The translations under genes were made by a program, and so were the position numbers. A model generated the notes under the pieces. It saw only the letters and a list, made by a program, of their open reading frames with translations. It was not told the DNA's origin and searched no databases. Below are positions 24,208 to 32,884 of a stretch of DNA of 64,000 nt, one piece after another. The number at the start of each line of letters is the position of its first letter. Positions within the stretch are counted from its first letter, which is position 1. This DNA is from CAYUIG01 sp964444685 (lineage in GTDB: Bacteria > Gemmatimonadota > Gemmatimonadetes > Longimicrobiales > RSA9): contig CAYUIG010000003.1 in the NCBI GenBank assembly GCA_964444685.1, positions 55,386 to 119,385 on the forward strand, given 5' to 3'.

Positions 24208-24223
24208 GTGAAAGGAGGTTGTC

Positions 24224-25738
24224 ATGGCTGCAGGCGAACTCCCCTCCCGCCCCGATCTCGATCATCTCAAGCATCAGGCGAAGTCGCTTCATCGCGCATT
24301 CCTGCGCGGTGATCCGGAGGCCGTCTCACGCGTGCGTGAGATCCTCGGTGCGCGCACGGAGCTGAAGCTCACGGAAGCGCAGCGCGTGATCGCGCGCGAG
24401 TACGGCTTCGCGTCGTGGGCGCGGCTGCGCACGCACGTGGAGGCCGCGTGCGGCGTCGAGGGGGCCATCGAATCCATCCTCGAAGCCGTGATGAACGGCA
24501 ACGCGCCCCGTGCGCGGCGGCTGATGCGCGAGCATCCCGACGCCGCGAAGCAGAGTGTGCACGTCGCTGCGGTCTTCGGTGTGCACGAAAACGTGCGGCG
24601 GCAGCTCGCGGAGAAACCTGCGCTCGTCTCCGAGCGCGCCGGTGAACCGCAGGCCACGCCGCTGGGCTGGCTCTGCTGGTCACCCTTCCATGCGGAGCTC
24701 GCCGATGCACTCGAGGCGACCGCGCGTCTGCTGCTGGATGCCGGCGCAGATCCCAACGAGCGCAACACGCGCTACCAGGTGCCGATCCTCTACGCCGTGA
24801 CGGGGCACAACCATACGCCGCGCATCGCGCGCATGCTGCTCGACGCGGGCGCAAACCCGAACGACGGGGAGTCCGCATTCCACGCCGCGGAGAAGTACCA
24901 CGTGGAGGCGCTGGAGCTGCTGATGGAGTACGGCGCCGATCTCAACGCAAAGGGAGACTGGGGAAACACGCCGCTCTACTTCCTGCTGCGCTACTGGAAG
25001 GTGCACGACATGCCGGACGTGCAGCGCGGTGTACTCTGGCTGCTGGATCACAACGCGGACCCGAACGTTCGCTGCGGAAAGGAGGACGAAACGTCGCTGC
25101 ATGTGGCCGTACGGCGCAACCAGCATCCGGACATCGTGCGCCTGCTCATCGACCGCGGTGCCGACGTGAGCGCACGCCGCGGCGACGGACGCACGCCGTG
25201 GGCCCTCGCACGCCGCGGCGGCAACGACGAGCTCGCCGCACTGCTCGAAACGCACGGCGCGTCCGCCGAGCCCGGCTCCGATGTCGATCGGCTGCTGGAA
25301 GCATGCGCGCGCGGAGATGTGCGCACCGCACGGCGCATCGCCACGCCGGAGCTGCTCGCCTCCCTCGGATCCGAACTGCGACTCCTCCCGGAGGCCGCCC
25401 GCGAGGGCCGCAGCCCCGTCGTCGAAGCCTGCCTCGCCGCGGGCTTTCCCGTCGACACACCGGACGAGTTCGGTGCGACGGCGCTGCATCACGCCGCGAT
25501 CTCGGGGCTAGCCGACGTCGCGCGTGTTCTGCTGCGGCACGGTCCCGACCTCGAGCTGCGCGACCCCGAGCACAACAGCACGCCACTGGGCTGGGCGTGC
25601 TTCGGTGCAGATCACGTGAAGGAGCCGGGTAGGGATTATCCCGGGACGGTGCGTCAGCTGCTGGACGCGGGTGCACGCTGGACGCCCGACCTGCACGCAC
25701 CGCAGGACCCGGCGATTCGCGCGATCCTGGAGGCGTGA
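24224..25738 (+). CDS. Ankyrin-repeat protein
   Basis: A 504-residue cytosolic protein. Residues 1-80 form an N-terminal helical domain seen in bacterial ankyrin proteins (LDHLKHQAKSLHRAFLRGDPEAVSRV ... AQRVIAREYGFASWARLRTHVEAA). From about residue 105 there are repeated ankyrin units with the hallmarks TPLxxA and LLxxGADPN: LLLDAGADPNERN, MLLDAGANPND, LLMEYGADLNAK, WLLDHNADPNVRC, LLIDRGADVSARR, LLRHGPDLELRD. Such units mediate protein contacts; partners are unknown. The ribosome site AAAGGAGG is near perfect with six-base spacing. It sits behind a candidate promoter and a structured leader. The gene stands alone, converging on a secreted protein gene. Confidence 0.92.
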   Translation: MAAGELPSRPDLDHLKHQAKSLHRAFLRGDPEAVSRVREILGARTELKLTEAQRVIAREYGFASWARLRTHVEAACGVEGAIESILEAVMNGNAPRARRLMREHPDAAKQSVHVAAVFGVHENVRRQLAEKPALVSERAGEPQATPLGWLCWSPFHAELADALEATARLLLDAGADPNERNTRYQVPILYAVTGHNHTPRIARMLLDAGANPNDGESAFHAAEKYHVEALELLMEYGADLNAKGDWGNTPLYFLLRYWKVHDMPDVQRGVLWLLDHNADPNVRCGKEDETSLHVAVRRNQHPDIVRLLIDRGADVSARRGDGRTPWALARRGGNDELAALLETHGASAEPGSDVDRLLEACARGDVRTARRIATPELLASLGSELRLLPEAAREGRSPVVEACLAAGFPVDTPDEFGATALHHAAISGLADVARVLLRHGPDLELRDPEHNSTPLGWACFGADHVKEPGRDYPGTVRQLLDAGARWTPDLHAPQDPAIRAILEA

Positions 25739-25744
25739 ACGGAA

Positions 25745-27811
25745 TCAGGTAGCGATGATGGACAGACTCACGAGCACCCAGTGGTCGCCGCGCCGCACGA
25801 GCCGAAGCGTTGCGATGTTGTAAGACGCTTGGGGATAGACATCCGGCGGGGTTTCGGCGCGCGCCCACGAGCCGATGGTCATCTCGACGATGGGACCCCA
25901 CATCCGCACGGGACGGGTCCAGATCAGCACGGCCGACTCGCGTGGCGAGCGAGCGCCCCACGCAGCCCGGTCGATACGGGTCCACACTGAGGGAACCGAC
26001 ACTCCGTCGGGCAAGCTGTCGGTGCTCACGAAGATCGGGAAGCGGCGTCCGTCGCCTTCGGGAACGGCGTTCCAGTACCGGGGAATGTCGATGTCGCTTA
26101 CCGGCCACGGCGACGGCTGGCCGGGAACGCTGCGTGACTGCATGAGCGTCTCCAGCAGCGGAACCGCAAGGCTGTCGGGCGCGGCCGTGCCGTAGCGCTG
26201 CATGAGACCGAGAACGGCACGGCCCGCCCACCGCCGCTCCACATCGGAGTCGCCGACGAGCATGCGCGCGATCTCGTCGGCGGACGGATCCGGCAGCGCA
26301 CTCACCCAGTCGAGGATCGTGCGCGTCACGATGCGCGCGGAGTCGCCGGCCGGGGGCCACGTCGCGGCCAACCCATGCGTCGGGTCCTCGCCGGTGCGTG
26401 CCCTGTACATGCGCAATGCATCACCATGCGACGCATGGCCCAGCCGGCCCCCCTGCCACGCGAACCACGCGCGCCAGTCCGTGCTCCCGGCGGGCAGCGG
26501 CGGACCGGCCGCGATGCCGTGCGCGAGGCGGATCGCTTCCGAAACGACGCGTGAACCGGAGTCCGCGCGCGCGATGAGCCGGTCGTACCAGCGTGCGGGA
26601 TCGCGCGCGAAGGCACCGACGAGCGCTGCGTCACGAAGCCGGGGCTCACGCGCGGTTTCGAGTTTCGCGATCACGCGCGCACACATCGCGGGTGTGCATG
26701 GCCACTTCGTCGAATCCGGTTCGATGATCGGCGTTGCCCGCAGCAGCGCATTGGCCAATTCCACGTAGGTGTGCGCGGGCAATATGCCGAGCTGCCACAG
26801 GCGACCAGGATCATCGAGCCACTCGACGACATCGAACGCGTGATCCGCGCGCGGCAGGCCGAGCGACTGGCTGATGATGGTCGCGCTGTCGCCCAGTTCG
26901 AGCCGGATGGCGGCCATACGTTCATCAGCGTATCGATCCGGCTTCCGGTACCAGTCGAGCTGCATCGCGATCCGCATGCGCTCGTTCGGGTCCTGCGCAG
27001 CACGCCACAACACCAGCACGGAATCCACCGCGGCGTGGTCGCCCGCCTGGAGACGCTCCTCCAGCGGAGTGCGCGCAACCCAGACGATTCCGGGCATGTT
27101 GCGACGGCTGCGCGCACGCGCGGAGTCGCGCTCGGCCGCCCATGCCAGCGAGTCCGCGAGCTGCCACTGCTGCCGGTACTCGAACGAGATCGGTGATTCG
27201 AACGTGCGGCCATCGGCCAGCGCGAGCCCGGACACACCCTCGAGCCTCGCGCGTTCCTCACCGGCAGCGCGCACCCAGACCGTCGTGTCTACTGCAGACC
27301 AGCCTGTGAGCCGGCCCGCGACGCTACGTGTGATGACGAAATCGGCGTCGAAGGAAGGATCTTCTCGCCGTTCCAACTCGCGGAAGCGTATGTCGGCCTC
27401 GCTCCGGACCAGTGGCAGGCGCCGCGACGCGATGACTGTGTCGCCGACTACTTCGTGAACCCACACACCCTGGAGCTCACCCAGTAACACCGTGTCCGCC
27501 CAGCGAACGCCCGTGGCCAGGCGAACCGGCCGCCTCGACGGCGCGGCGACGTCGCGCCAGTGCAGCGCGAATGACTGCGGCGTACTCCGGGAGAAATGCC
27601 GAGCGTCCTTTGATTCCCGGAACCCGACGAAGCCGGGGTGCTGGCCCGCGTGGAGCCAGCGTTCGCGCATGCTCCGCTCCAGTACCAGGGAGGTCTCCTG
27701 CGCACTCGCCTCGCCACCGCCTGTGAAAGAGACGAGAAGAAGCAGGCCTGCGCCCGCACGCCGGATCGTCGTCCTTGCCGCCACGATCCCAGTAATAGCC
27801 CAATGGGCCAC
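25745..27811 (-). CDS. Large secreted protein of unknown function
   Basis: A 688-residue protein with a Sec signal peptide (RAGAGLLLLVSFTGGGEASAQ, likely cut after ASA). The mature part has no membrane helix. It starts with an extended strand-rich region (about 40-210, including an acylated-protein-like VWVHEVVGDTVIASRRLP), then a long alpha-helical region with recurring Trp/Arg/Asp helices (about 230-560) that may be HEAT-like, and a C-terminal strand domain ending RLVRRGDHWVLVSLSII. No family recognised. The start is GTG 27811. It is divergent from another secreted protein at 27917 with a 105-base shared spacer. Confidence 0.72.
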   Translation of the reverse strand: MAHWAITGIVAARTTIRRAGAGLLLLVSFTGGGEASAQETSLVLERSMRERWLHAGQHPGFVGFRESKDARHFSRSTPQSFALHWRDVAAPSRRPVRLATGVRWADTVLLGELQGVWVHEVVGDTVIASRRLPLVRSEADIRFRELERREDPSFDADFVITRSVAGRLTGWSAVDTTVWVRAAGEERARLEGVSGLALADGRTFESPISFEYRQQWQLADSLAWAAERDSARARSRRNMPGIVWVARTPLEERLQAGDHAAVDSVLVLWRAAQDPNERMRIAMQLDWYRKPDRYADERMAAIRLELGDSATIISQSLGLPRADHAFDVVEWLDDPGRLWQLGILPAHTYVELANALLRATPIIEPDSTKWPCTPAMCARVIAKLETAREPRLRDAALVGAFARDPARWYDRLIARADSGSRVVSEAIRLAHGIAAGPPLPAGSTDWRAWFAWQGGRLGHASHGDALRMYRARTGEDPTHGLAATWPPAGDSARIVTRTILDWVSALPDPSADEIARMLVGDSDVERRWAGRAVLGLMQRYGTAAPDSLAVPLLETLMQSRSVPGQPSPWPVSDIDIPRYWNAVPEGDGRRFPIFVSTDSLPDGVSVPSVWTRIDRAAWGARSPRESAVLIWTRPVRMWGPIVEMTIGSWARAETPPDVYPQASYNIATLRLVRRGDHWVLVSLSIIAT

Positions 27812-27916
27812 GGCCGGACACCCTACGAGCGTCTACGGCTTTTCCCGTTGACAGATGGCGCCCGTTCATCCAGCTTCTACGGGGAATCCCGTAACTCCTC
27901 GAGCGAGGGTGGTCGC

Positions 27917-29002
27917 ATGCGAGTCGCAGTCGTGGGCGCCGTGCTGTGCGTGTGGGCGGGGCCGGCCGCCGGGCAGGCCGTGGTCGATGCGGGAGCGCCG
28001 GTCCGGCGGGCGTCGGAAGGGCTGACGAGCATCTTCGCCGCGGCGGAGCTGCCGGACGGGCGGGTTCTGGTAGTGGACAACCGCGAGCCGACGATCGCCG
28101 TGATGGAGGCGGACGGCCGGCTGCGACGTCTCGGCCGCGAGGGCCCCGGCCCCGAGGAGTATTCGCTGCCGACGTCGATACTCCGGCAGCCGGATGGCAC
28201 CTTCCACGTATACGACGCGCGGAACGCGCGCTACAGTGTGGTTTCCGCAGAGGGCCGAATCACTGGCACGGCTCCACTGGTGCGCCCGGAGCTTTCCGCT
28301 TTCAGCGCGCCACGCGGCCCGGACGCGGAAGGCTTCATCTACTTCGACTGGCGCACGTTCGAGCCGGACCGTGGCGTACTGCGTGACGGGCGCATCTACC
28401 GCTGGCATGCAGGGCGTAGGGTGTTGGAGGAAGCGTCGGCGCTGCACATCCACGGTGCGGACGAATCGAACCGCGGAGTCGTTGCGTTTCCGCACGGCGA
28501 CGCGTGGAGCGTGACGCCGAATGGACGCGTGATTCGCATCGTCGCGGAAGACTACCACGTCGAGTGGAAGGACGGTGCGACGTGGCAGCGCGGGCCGCGC
28601 ATCTCCTTCGAGCCCGTCCGGGTCACGGAGGGGGAACGCGAGGCGTACATGGAGGCGAACTGGTCCAGGCCGGGAGCCGGCGGCACGATGCAGGGCCCGC
28701 CGAGCCGCGATACCCGCTCGAGTCGGGAAACCGGCAGTGTCCGCATCCACTTCCCCGAAACGCTGCCGGCGTTCGAGCGCGGCTACCTGCCGTCTGCGCC
28801 GGATGGGACGTTGTGGATCGCGCGCCGGGGCCCACACGATGCGACGCACACGGAGATCGACGTGATCGATGTGGACGGACGTCGCAGCCGGATCGTGCGG
28901 GTGCCGGGTCGCGTGCGCGTGGTCGGCTTCGGCAGCAACGCAGTGTTCCTCGCGGTGCGTGACGAGTTCGATCAGGAGTGGCTGACGGTATACAGCCGCT
29001 GA
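27917..29002 (+). CDS. Secreted beta-propeller-like protein
   Basis: A 361-residue exported protein. The signal MRVAVVGAVLCVWAGPAAGQ ends in AxG-Q. The mature chain has repeated four-strand units of the six-bladed propeller type (NHL/BF3872-like): IFAAAELPDGRVLVVDNREPTIAVME, LRQPDGTFHVYDARNARYSVVSAEG, LPSAPDGTLWIARRGP, and TEIDVIDVDGRRSRIVRVPG. Function within this broad family cannot be inferred; binding of ligands or other envelope proteins is usual. A TTGACA hexamer lies 69 bases upstream but no good -10 follows it. It converges on the RlmA-like gene with seven bases between stops. Confidence 0.78.
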   Translation: MRVAVVGAVLCVWAGPAAGQAVVDAGAPVRRASEGLTSIFAAAELPDGRVLVVDNREPTIAVMEADGRLRRLGREGPGPEEYSLPTSILRQPDGTFHVYDARNARYSVVSAEGRITGTAPLVRPELSAFSAPRGPDAEGFIYFDWRTFEPDRGVLRDGRIYRWHAGRRVLEEASALHIHGADESNRGVVAFPHGDAWSVTPNGRVIRIVAEDYHVEWKDGATWQRGPRISFEPVRVTEGEREAYMEANWSRPGAGGTMQGPPSRDTRSSRETGSVRIHFPETLPAFERGYLPSAPDGTLWIARRGPHDATHTEIDVIDVDGRRSRIVRVPGRVRVVGFGSNAVFLAVRDEFDQEWLTVYSR

Positions 29003-29009
29003 GGCGCCG

Positions 29010-29843
29010 CTACAGCCTGCGGAACTGGAGCAGCCGGAACGCCGCGGTCACGCGGACAACCGGCAGGGCAGCGGCAACGGCGAGGTCGGCCTCGGTGAGG
29101 TGAAAGGCGCTCGGCGTCATGCGCAGCGCACCGGCCGCTTCCTCACCGGCTAGATCGATGGTGTACTCGAGCGTTTCCTCGGCGTCGAGCGCGAAGGCAG
29201 GGGCGAGGCTTTGAATCGTGCGTTCTTCCTTCCCCGCTTCGATCGAGATCATCGGCACGTGCTCGCGCAGCTCTTTCAGGTGGTGCTCCCCGGGAATCAC
29301 CACGAGGAGCAGGCCGCCCGGACGCACGACGCGAGAGAATTCGCCCGGATTGCGCGGCGCGAATACATCCAGCAGCAGGTCGATGCAGCCGTCCGCCATG
29401 CAGATGCGATGGTGGACGTCGTTGAGGAAGAAGAAAACCTCCGGCCAGGCGCGTGCAGCCATGCGCAGGGCGGCGCGTGACACGTCCAATGCGTAGAACT
29501 CGGCATCGGCGATCGGCGGTTGCGCGAGCGCCCCGATGAAGTATCCGGAACCGGCGCCCACCTCGAGCACCACGCCCCCGGCAGGAATTCGATCGAGCGC
29601 AGTTTCCCGGATCCGTCGCGCGAGGGGTTCGTAATGTCCTCGCTCCAGGAACCGCTGCCGCGCGCGAAGCATGTCCTTCGTATCACCGGCGATCTTCGAG
29701 CGGCCGTGTCCGTGCGGCAGCAGATCCACGTAGCCTTCGCGCGCGCGGTCGAAGAGGTGGCCGCGCGGGCAGCGCAGCGAGCCGGGAGCTTCGGTGAGCG
29801 CGTCGCTGCAAACGGGGCAGATCAGGCGTTCGGCGTGACTCAC
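29010..29843 (-). CDS. RlmA-like rRNA (guanine-N1) methyltransferase
   Basis: A 277-residue SAM-dependent methyltransferase of the RlmA/TlrB family, which methylates N1 of G745 or G748 in 23S rRNA helix 35. The N-terminal zinc finger is CPVCSDALTEAPGSLRCPRGHLFDRAREGYVDLL in composite (Cys at 9, 12, 24 and His at 28). The SAM motif VVLEVGAGSGYF is near residue 90. Motif IV is LLLDVFAPRNP. Length matches (about 270). The ATG overlaps the stop of an upstream permease fragment by four bases. RlmA-type methylation can affect macrolide or tylosin sensitivity, but this is not implied here. Confidence 0.85.
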   Translation of the reverse strand: MSHAERLICPVCSDALTEAPGSLRCPRGHLFDRAREGYVDLLPHGHGRSKIAGDTKDMLRARQRFLERGHYEPLARRIRETALDRIPAGGVVLEVGAGSGYFIGALAQPPIADAEFYALDVSRAALRMAARAWPEVFFFLNDVHHRICMADGCIDLLLDVFAPRNPGEFSRVVRPGGLLLVVIPGEHHLKELREHVPMISIEAGKEERTIQSLAPAFALDAEETLEYTIDLAGEEAAGALRMTPSAFHLTEADLAVAAALPVVRVTAAFRLLQFRRL

Positions 29844-30200
29844 TCGGAGCGAAGGGTTGCCGCAGGCTGCGCCCGGCTTGCCCGGATCGCAGGCAGCAGC
29901 GACGAAGCCAGTGCCACGGTAAGCAGGAAGCCGGCGGCTGCCGCGAACGTGACGGGATCGAGCGCCTGTACCCCGAACAGGATGCTGCGGAGCAGGCCGC
30001 TGAGCGCGGCCGCCATCGCGATTCCGAGCATGGCGCCGCCCGCGGCGAGGACGAGCCCGCGCCGGACCACCATGCCGATGATCTCGTGCCTGCGTGCACC
30101 AAGGGCGAGACGGATGCTCATTTCGCGCCGGCGCTGCTGTACGGAGTACGACATCACGCCATAGATACCCGCGGCGACCAGCAGCAGTGCGCGGGCACGG
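29840..30200 (-). pseudogene. 3' remnant of a MacB/FtsX-type (ADOP) permease
   Basis: Only the last 120 or so codons of an ABC permease remain. The frame reads RARALLLVAAGIYGVMSYSV, then QQRRREMSIRLALGARRHEI and two hydrophobic helices, ending IRASRAQPAATLRSE, the usual C-terminus of the acidobacterial duplicated orphan permease family, whose full proteins have about 800 residues. Homology is lost abruptly near 30200, where another truncated gene on the other strand begins. An internal ATG at 30157 would allow a 105-residue product, but without the periplasmic domain and first helices it is unlikely to work as a transporter. Confidence 0.8.
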
Positions 30201-30313
30201 TGAAGTCCACGGGCAACTCGTTCCGGAACGTGTGGTCGCAGAAGTACGTCGTGAGGGACGGGCCGATCGTGGAGATGTCGGAGTACAACATTCAGGTGGA
30301 GCCGCGCGAGTAG
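30195..30313 (+). pseudogene. 3' remnant of a SnoaL/NTF2-like gene
   Basis: The plus-strand frame from about 30195 to the stop at 30313 reads GTVKSTGNSFRNVW, then YVVRDGPIVEMSEY, the last two strands of a SnoaL-like (NTF2 fold) domain. Everything upstream is replaced by the antisense of a permease. About two thirds of the domain (roughly 90 residues) and the start codon are missing. The two fragments meet head-to-head, consistent with a deletion or recombination endpoint, or with an assembly join. Confidence 0.6.
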
Positions 30314-30386
30314 GCGCCGGAACGAATCACCGCCCGCGTCCAGCGTTCGGACCCGGGCGGTGATGTGCCTTTCGACTGAAGCCGAC

Positions 30387-32327
30387 TCAGACGTCCAGAT
30401 TTTTCACGTACTTCGCGTTCTTCTCGATGAAGTCGCGGCGCGGCTCGACGTCGTCACCCATGAGCGTCGAAAAGATCTGATCCGCCTGCACCGCGTCATC
30501 CATGGTGACCTGGAGGATGGTTCGCGTCTCCGGGTCCATGGTGGTCTTCCAGAGCTGCTCGGCGTTCATCTCACCGAGACCCTTGTAGCGCTGCACGTTG
30601 ACGTTGCGGCCACCGGCCTCGCGACCGTTCGGCGAGAGACGGTTGAGCAGCTCGTCGCGCTCCGCATCGGAGTAGGCGTAGTGCTCTTCCTTCCCCTTCG
30701 CGACGCGGTAGAGAGGCGGCTGCGCGATGTAGACCATGCCCTCGTCGATGAGCTGGCGCATGTGCCGGAAGAAGAACGTCAGCAGCAGTGTGCGGATGTG
30801 CGCGCCGTCCACGTCGGCGTCGGTCATGATGATGACCTTGCCGTAGCGCGCGTTCTTCACGTTGAACTCGTCCTCACCGATGCCGGTGCCGATCGCGGCA
30901 ATGATCGTGCGGATCTCCTCGTTCGAGAGGATCTTGTCGAGGCGCGACTTTTCGACGTTCAGGATCTTGCCGCGCAGGGGCAGGATCGCCTGGAAGCTGC
31001 GGTTGCGGCCCGACTTCGCGGTGCCGCCTGCGCTGTCTCCCTCGACCAGGTAGATCTCGCAGAGCGCGGGGTCCGTGATCGAGCAGTCGGCGAGCTTGCC
31101 GGGCAGCACCATGCCCTCGAGGGCGTTCTTGCGGCGCACCAGCTCGCGCGCCTTTCGTGCGGCGATGCGTGCACGCGCGGCCTGCAGCGCCTTCTCGATG
31201 ATGACGCGCGCGACCGGCGGGTTCTCCTCGAGGAACTGCGCGAGCTTCTCGTTGACGACCTGCTCGACGGCGCCGCGCACCTCGGAGTTGCCGAGTTTGG
31301 TCTTGGTCTGCCCCTCGAACTGCGGCTCCTTCACTTTCACGGACAGCACGCACGTCAGCCCCTCGCGCATGTCCTCGCCCGACAGCGAATCCAGCTCCTT
31401 CTTCAGGAAGTTGTTCTTGCGGGCGTAGTCGTTCAGCGTGCGCGTGAGCGCGGCCTTGAAGCCGGTGAGATGCGAACCACCCTCGTGCGTGTTGATGTTG
31501 TTGACGAAGGTGAACGTGTTCTCCTGATAACCGTCGTCGTACTGGAGCGCGAGTTCGATCTCCGCTTCCTCGCGGCTCGCCTCGATGTAAACGGGCTTCG
31601 GATGCAGCGGCTTGCGAGACCCGCGCAGGAACTGCACGAACTCGACGATGCCGCCCTCGTAGTGGAACTCCTCCCGGCGCTGCGGCTCCTCGCGCTCGTC
31701 GATGAGCACGATGCGCAGTCCGCGCGTGAGGAACGCGAGCTCGCGCAGACGGTTGGCCAGCGTGTCGGCCTGATAGTTCAGCTCCTGGAAGATCTGCCCA
31801 TCAGGCTTGAACGTGACGATCGTGCCGGTCTGCTTCGTCTTGCCGACGACTTCGAGTTCGGTGGCCTTGATGCCGCGCTCGTACCGCTGCTTGTAAACCT
31901 TGCCGTCGCGGCGCACCTCGACCTCGAGCCACTCCGACAGCGCGTTCACCACGCTCACGCCGACGCCGTGCAGGCCGCCGGAAACCTTGTAGGACTCCTT
32001 GTCGAACTTGCCGCCCGCGTGCAGCATCGTCATCGCGACTTCGACGCCCGGCTTCTTCTCGACGGGGTGAATGTCCACGGGGATGCCGCGGCCGTCGTCG
32101 ATGACGGTGACCGAGTTGTCCGGATGGATGCGGACTTCGATCTGCGAGCAGTGGCCCGCCATCGCCTCGTCGACCGAGTTGTCGACCACCTCGTACACGA
32201 GGTGATGCAGACCCCTCGGCCCGGTCGAGCCGATGTACATGCCCGGGCGCTTGCGGACCGCCTCCAGCCCCTTCAGGACCTGGATCTGACCCGCGGTGTA
32301 ATCGCTCCCCTTCGAGTTCTTCGCCAT
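30387..32327 (-). CDS. gyrB: DNA gyrase subunit B
   Basis: A 646-residue subunit of gyrase, the ATP-driven enzyme that introduces negative supercoils. The GHKL ATPase domain shows VDNSVDEAMAGH, VIDDGRGIPVDIH and GGLHGVGVSVVNALS; the transducer has the QTKTKLGNSEVRG lysine loop. The Toprim domain has EGDSAGGTAKSGR near residue 428 and IIMTDADVDGAHIRTLLLTFF. The C-terminus is the short GyrB tail (RYKGLGEMNAEQLWKTTMDP) without the E. coli insert, so length is typical of non-proteobacterial GyrB. The ATG at 32327 begins MAKNSKGSDYTAGQI. Downstream in the recF-dciA-gyrB gene order. gyrA is not in the window. Confidence 0.96.
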   Translation of the reverse strand: MAKNSKGSDYTAGQIQVLKGLEAVRKRPGMYIGSTGPRGLHHLVYEVVDNSVDEAMAGHCSQIEVRIHPDNSVTVIDDGRGIPVDIHPVEKKPGVEVAMTMLHAGGKFDKESYKVSGGLHGVGVSVVNALSEWLEVEVRRDGKVYKQRYERGIKATELEVVGKTKQTGTIVTFKPDGQIFQELNYQADTLANRLRELAFLTRGLRIVLIDEREEPQRREEFHYEGGIVEFVQFLRGSRKPLHPKPVYIEASREEAEIELALQYDDGYQENTFTFVNNINTHEGGSHLTGFKAALTRTLNDYARKNNFLKKELDSLSGEDMREGLTCVLSVKVKEPQFEGQTKTKLGNSEVRGAVEQVVNEKLAQFLEENPPVARVIIEKALQAARARIAARKARELVRRKNALEGMVLPGKLADCSITDPALCEIYLVEGDSAGGTAKSGRNRSFQAILPLRGKILNVEKSRLDKILSNEEIRTIIAAIGTGIGEDEFNVKNARYGKVIIMTDADVDGAHIRTLLLTFFFRHMRQLIDEGMVYIAQPPLYRVAKGKEEHYAYSDAERDELLNRLSPNGREAGGRNVNVQRYKGLGEMNAEQLWKTTMDPETRTILQVTMDDAVQADQIFSTLMGDDVEPRRDFIEKNAKYVKNLDV

Positions 32328-32450
32328 CTGCGTCGATCGCTCCCTGGAATCTGCCGAATACGGCTGGATGCAGCCGTTATCAGTACCCTTCACCCCCCCC
32401 GCCGTTCACGCGCCCGCCCCCCCGCGCCCCCCCGCCACCCCCCCCGTCTG

Positions 32451-32583
32451 AACCCCCCCTAAAGACCCCCCGTAAGGACCCGCCGTAAGGACCAGCCGTA
32501 AGGACCCGCCGTAAGGACCCGCCGTTAGTCGCCCGCCGTTAGTCGCCCGCCCAAGGTCGCCCGCCGTCAGTCGCCCGCCGCAC
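32451..32583. repeat. Two-block 13-14-bp minisatellite, locus 3
   Basis: The left block repeats AGGACCCGCCGTA (13 bases, about six copies, the first ones degenerate). The right block repeats AGTCGCCCGCCGTT (14 bases, four copies). Same order and strand as loci 1 and 2. A poly-C-rich tract (32391-32460) precedes it. The right end runs into dciA: the last four sense codons of dciA and its stop (GCGGCGGGCGACTGA on the minus strand) are one repeat unit. Confidence 0.87.
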
Positions 32584-32884
32584 CCGAATCCATGACAAAC
32601 CGAATCGCCCTGATCCGCCCCTTCACACGCCCCTCGTTCAGCCGCTTCAGGATCTCCCGCTCCATGAGCCGGAGCTCCATGAGCCACGCGCTGGACCGAA
32701 CCGCCACGAGCAGGGTCCCGCGGGAGACGTGGATTGGCGTCGTTACCGCGGCGATCCCCTCGCCCACCCGCTCGGCCCACTCGGGGACGACCGTGGCCTC
32801 CTCGAGCCGCTCGCCCATGCCCGAGCGCTCGAGGTACTTCCGGAGCGCCTCGCCCAGCGGTTCGGGGAGCTTCTTCCCGCTCAC
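32567..32884 (-). CDS. dciA: DciA-like protein (DUF721), helicase-loader candidate
   Basis: A 105-residue protein of the DUF721/DciA family, the ancestral loader of the replicative helicase DnaB. The family core is LPEPLGEALRKYLERSGMGERL, then EEATVVPEWAERVGEGIAAVTTP, and the conserved strand-strand-helix GTLLVAVRSSAWLMELRLME. The GTG start at 32884 is favoured: it overlaps the recF stop (GTGA) and has GGGAGG eight bases upstream; an ATG at 32914 would overlap recF by 34 bases. The last residues (GAAGD) are encoded by a unit of the adjacent minisatellite. Gene order recF-dciA-gyrB is a common bacterial arrangement. Confidence 0.85.
   Translation of the reverse strand: MSGKKLPEPLGEALRKYLERSGMGERLEEATVVPEWAERVGEGIAAVTTPIHVSRGTLLVAVRSSAWLMELRLMEREILKRLNEGRVKGRIRAIRFVMDSGAAGD

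Noticed and set aside
27848..27876. Promoter with perfect TTGACA upstream of the propeller gene
   Set aside because: At 16-19 bases downstream the hexamers (for example CAGCTT) do not resemble a -10 box, so the match is probably chance or uses another sigma factor.
32328..32566. Replication origin near recF-dciA-gyrB
   Set aside because: dnaA and dnaN are absent, no TTATCCACA-like DnaA boxes or AT-rich unwinding region were seen, and the spacer is a C-rich minisatellite.
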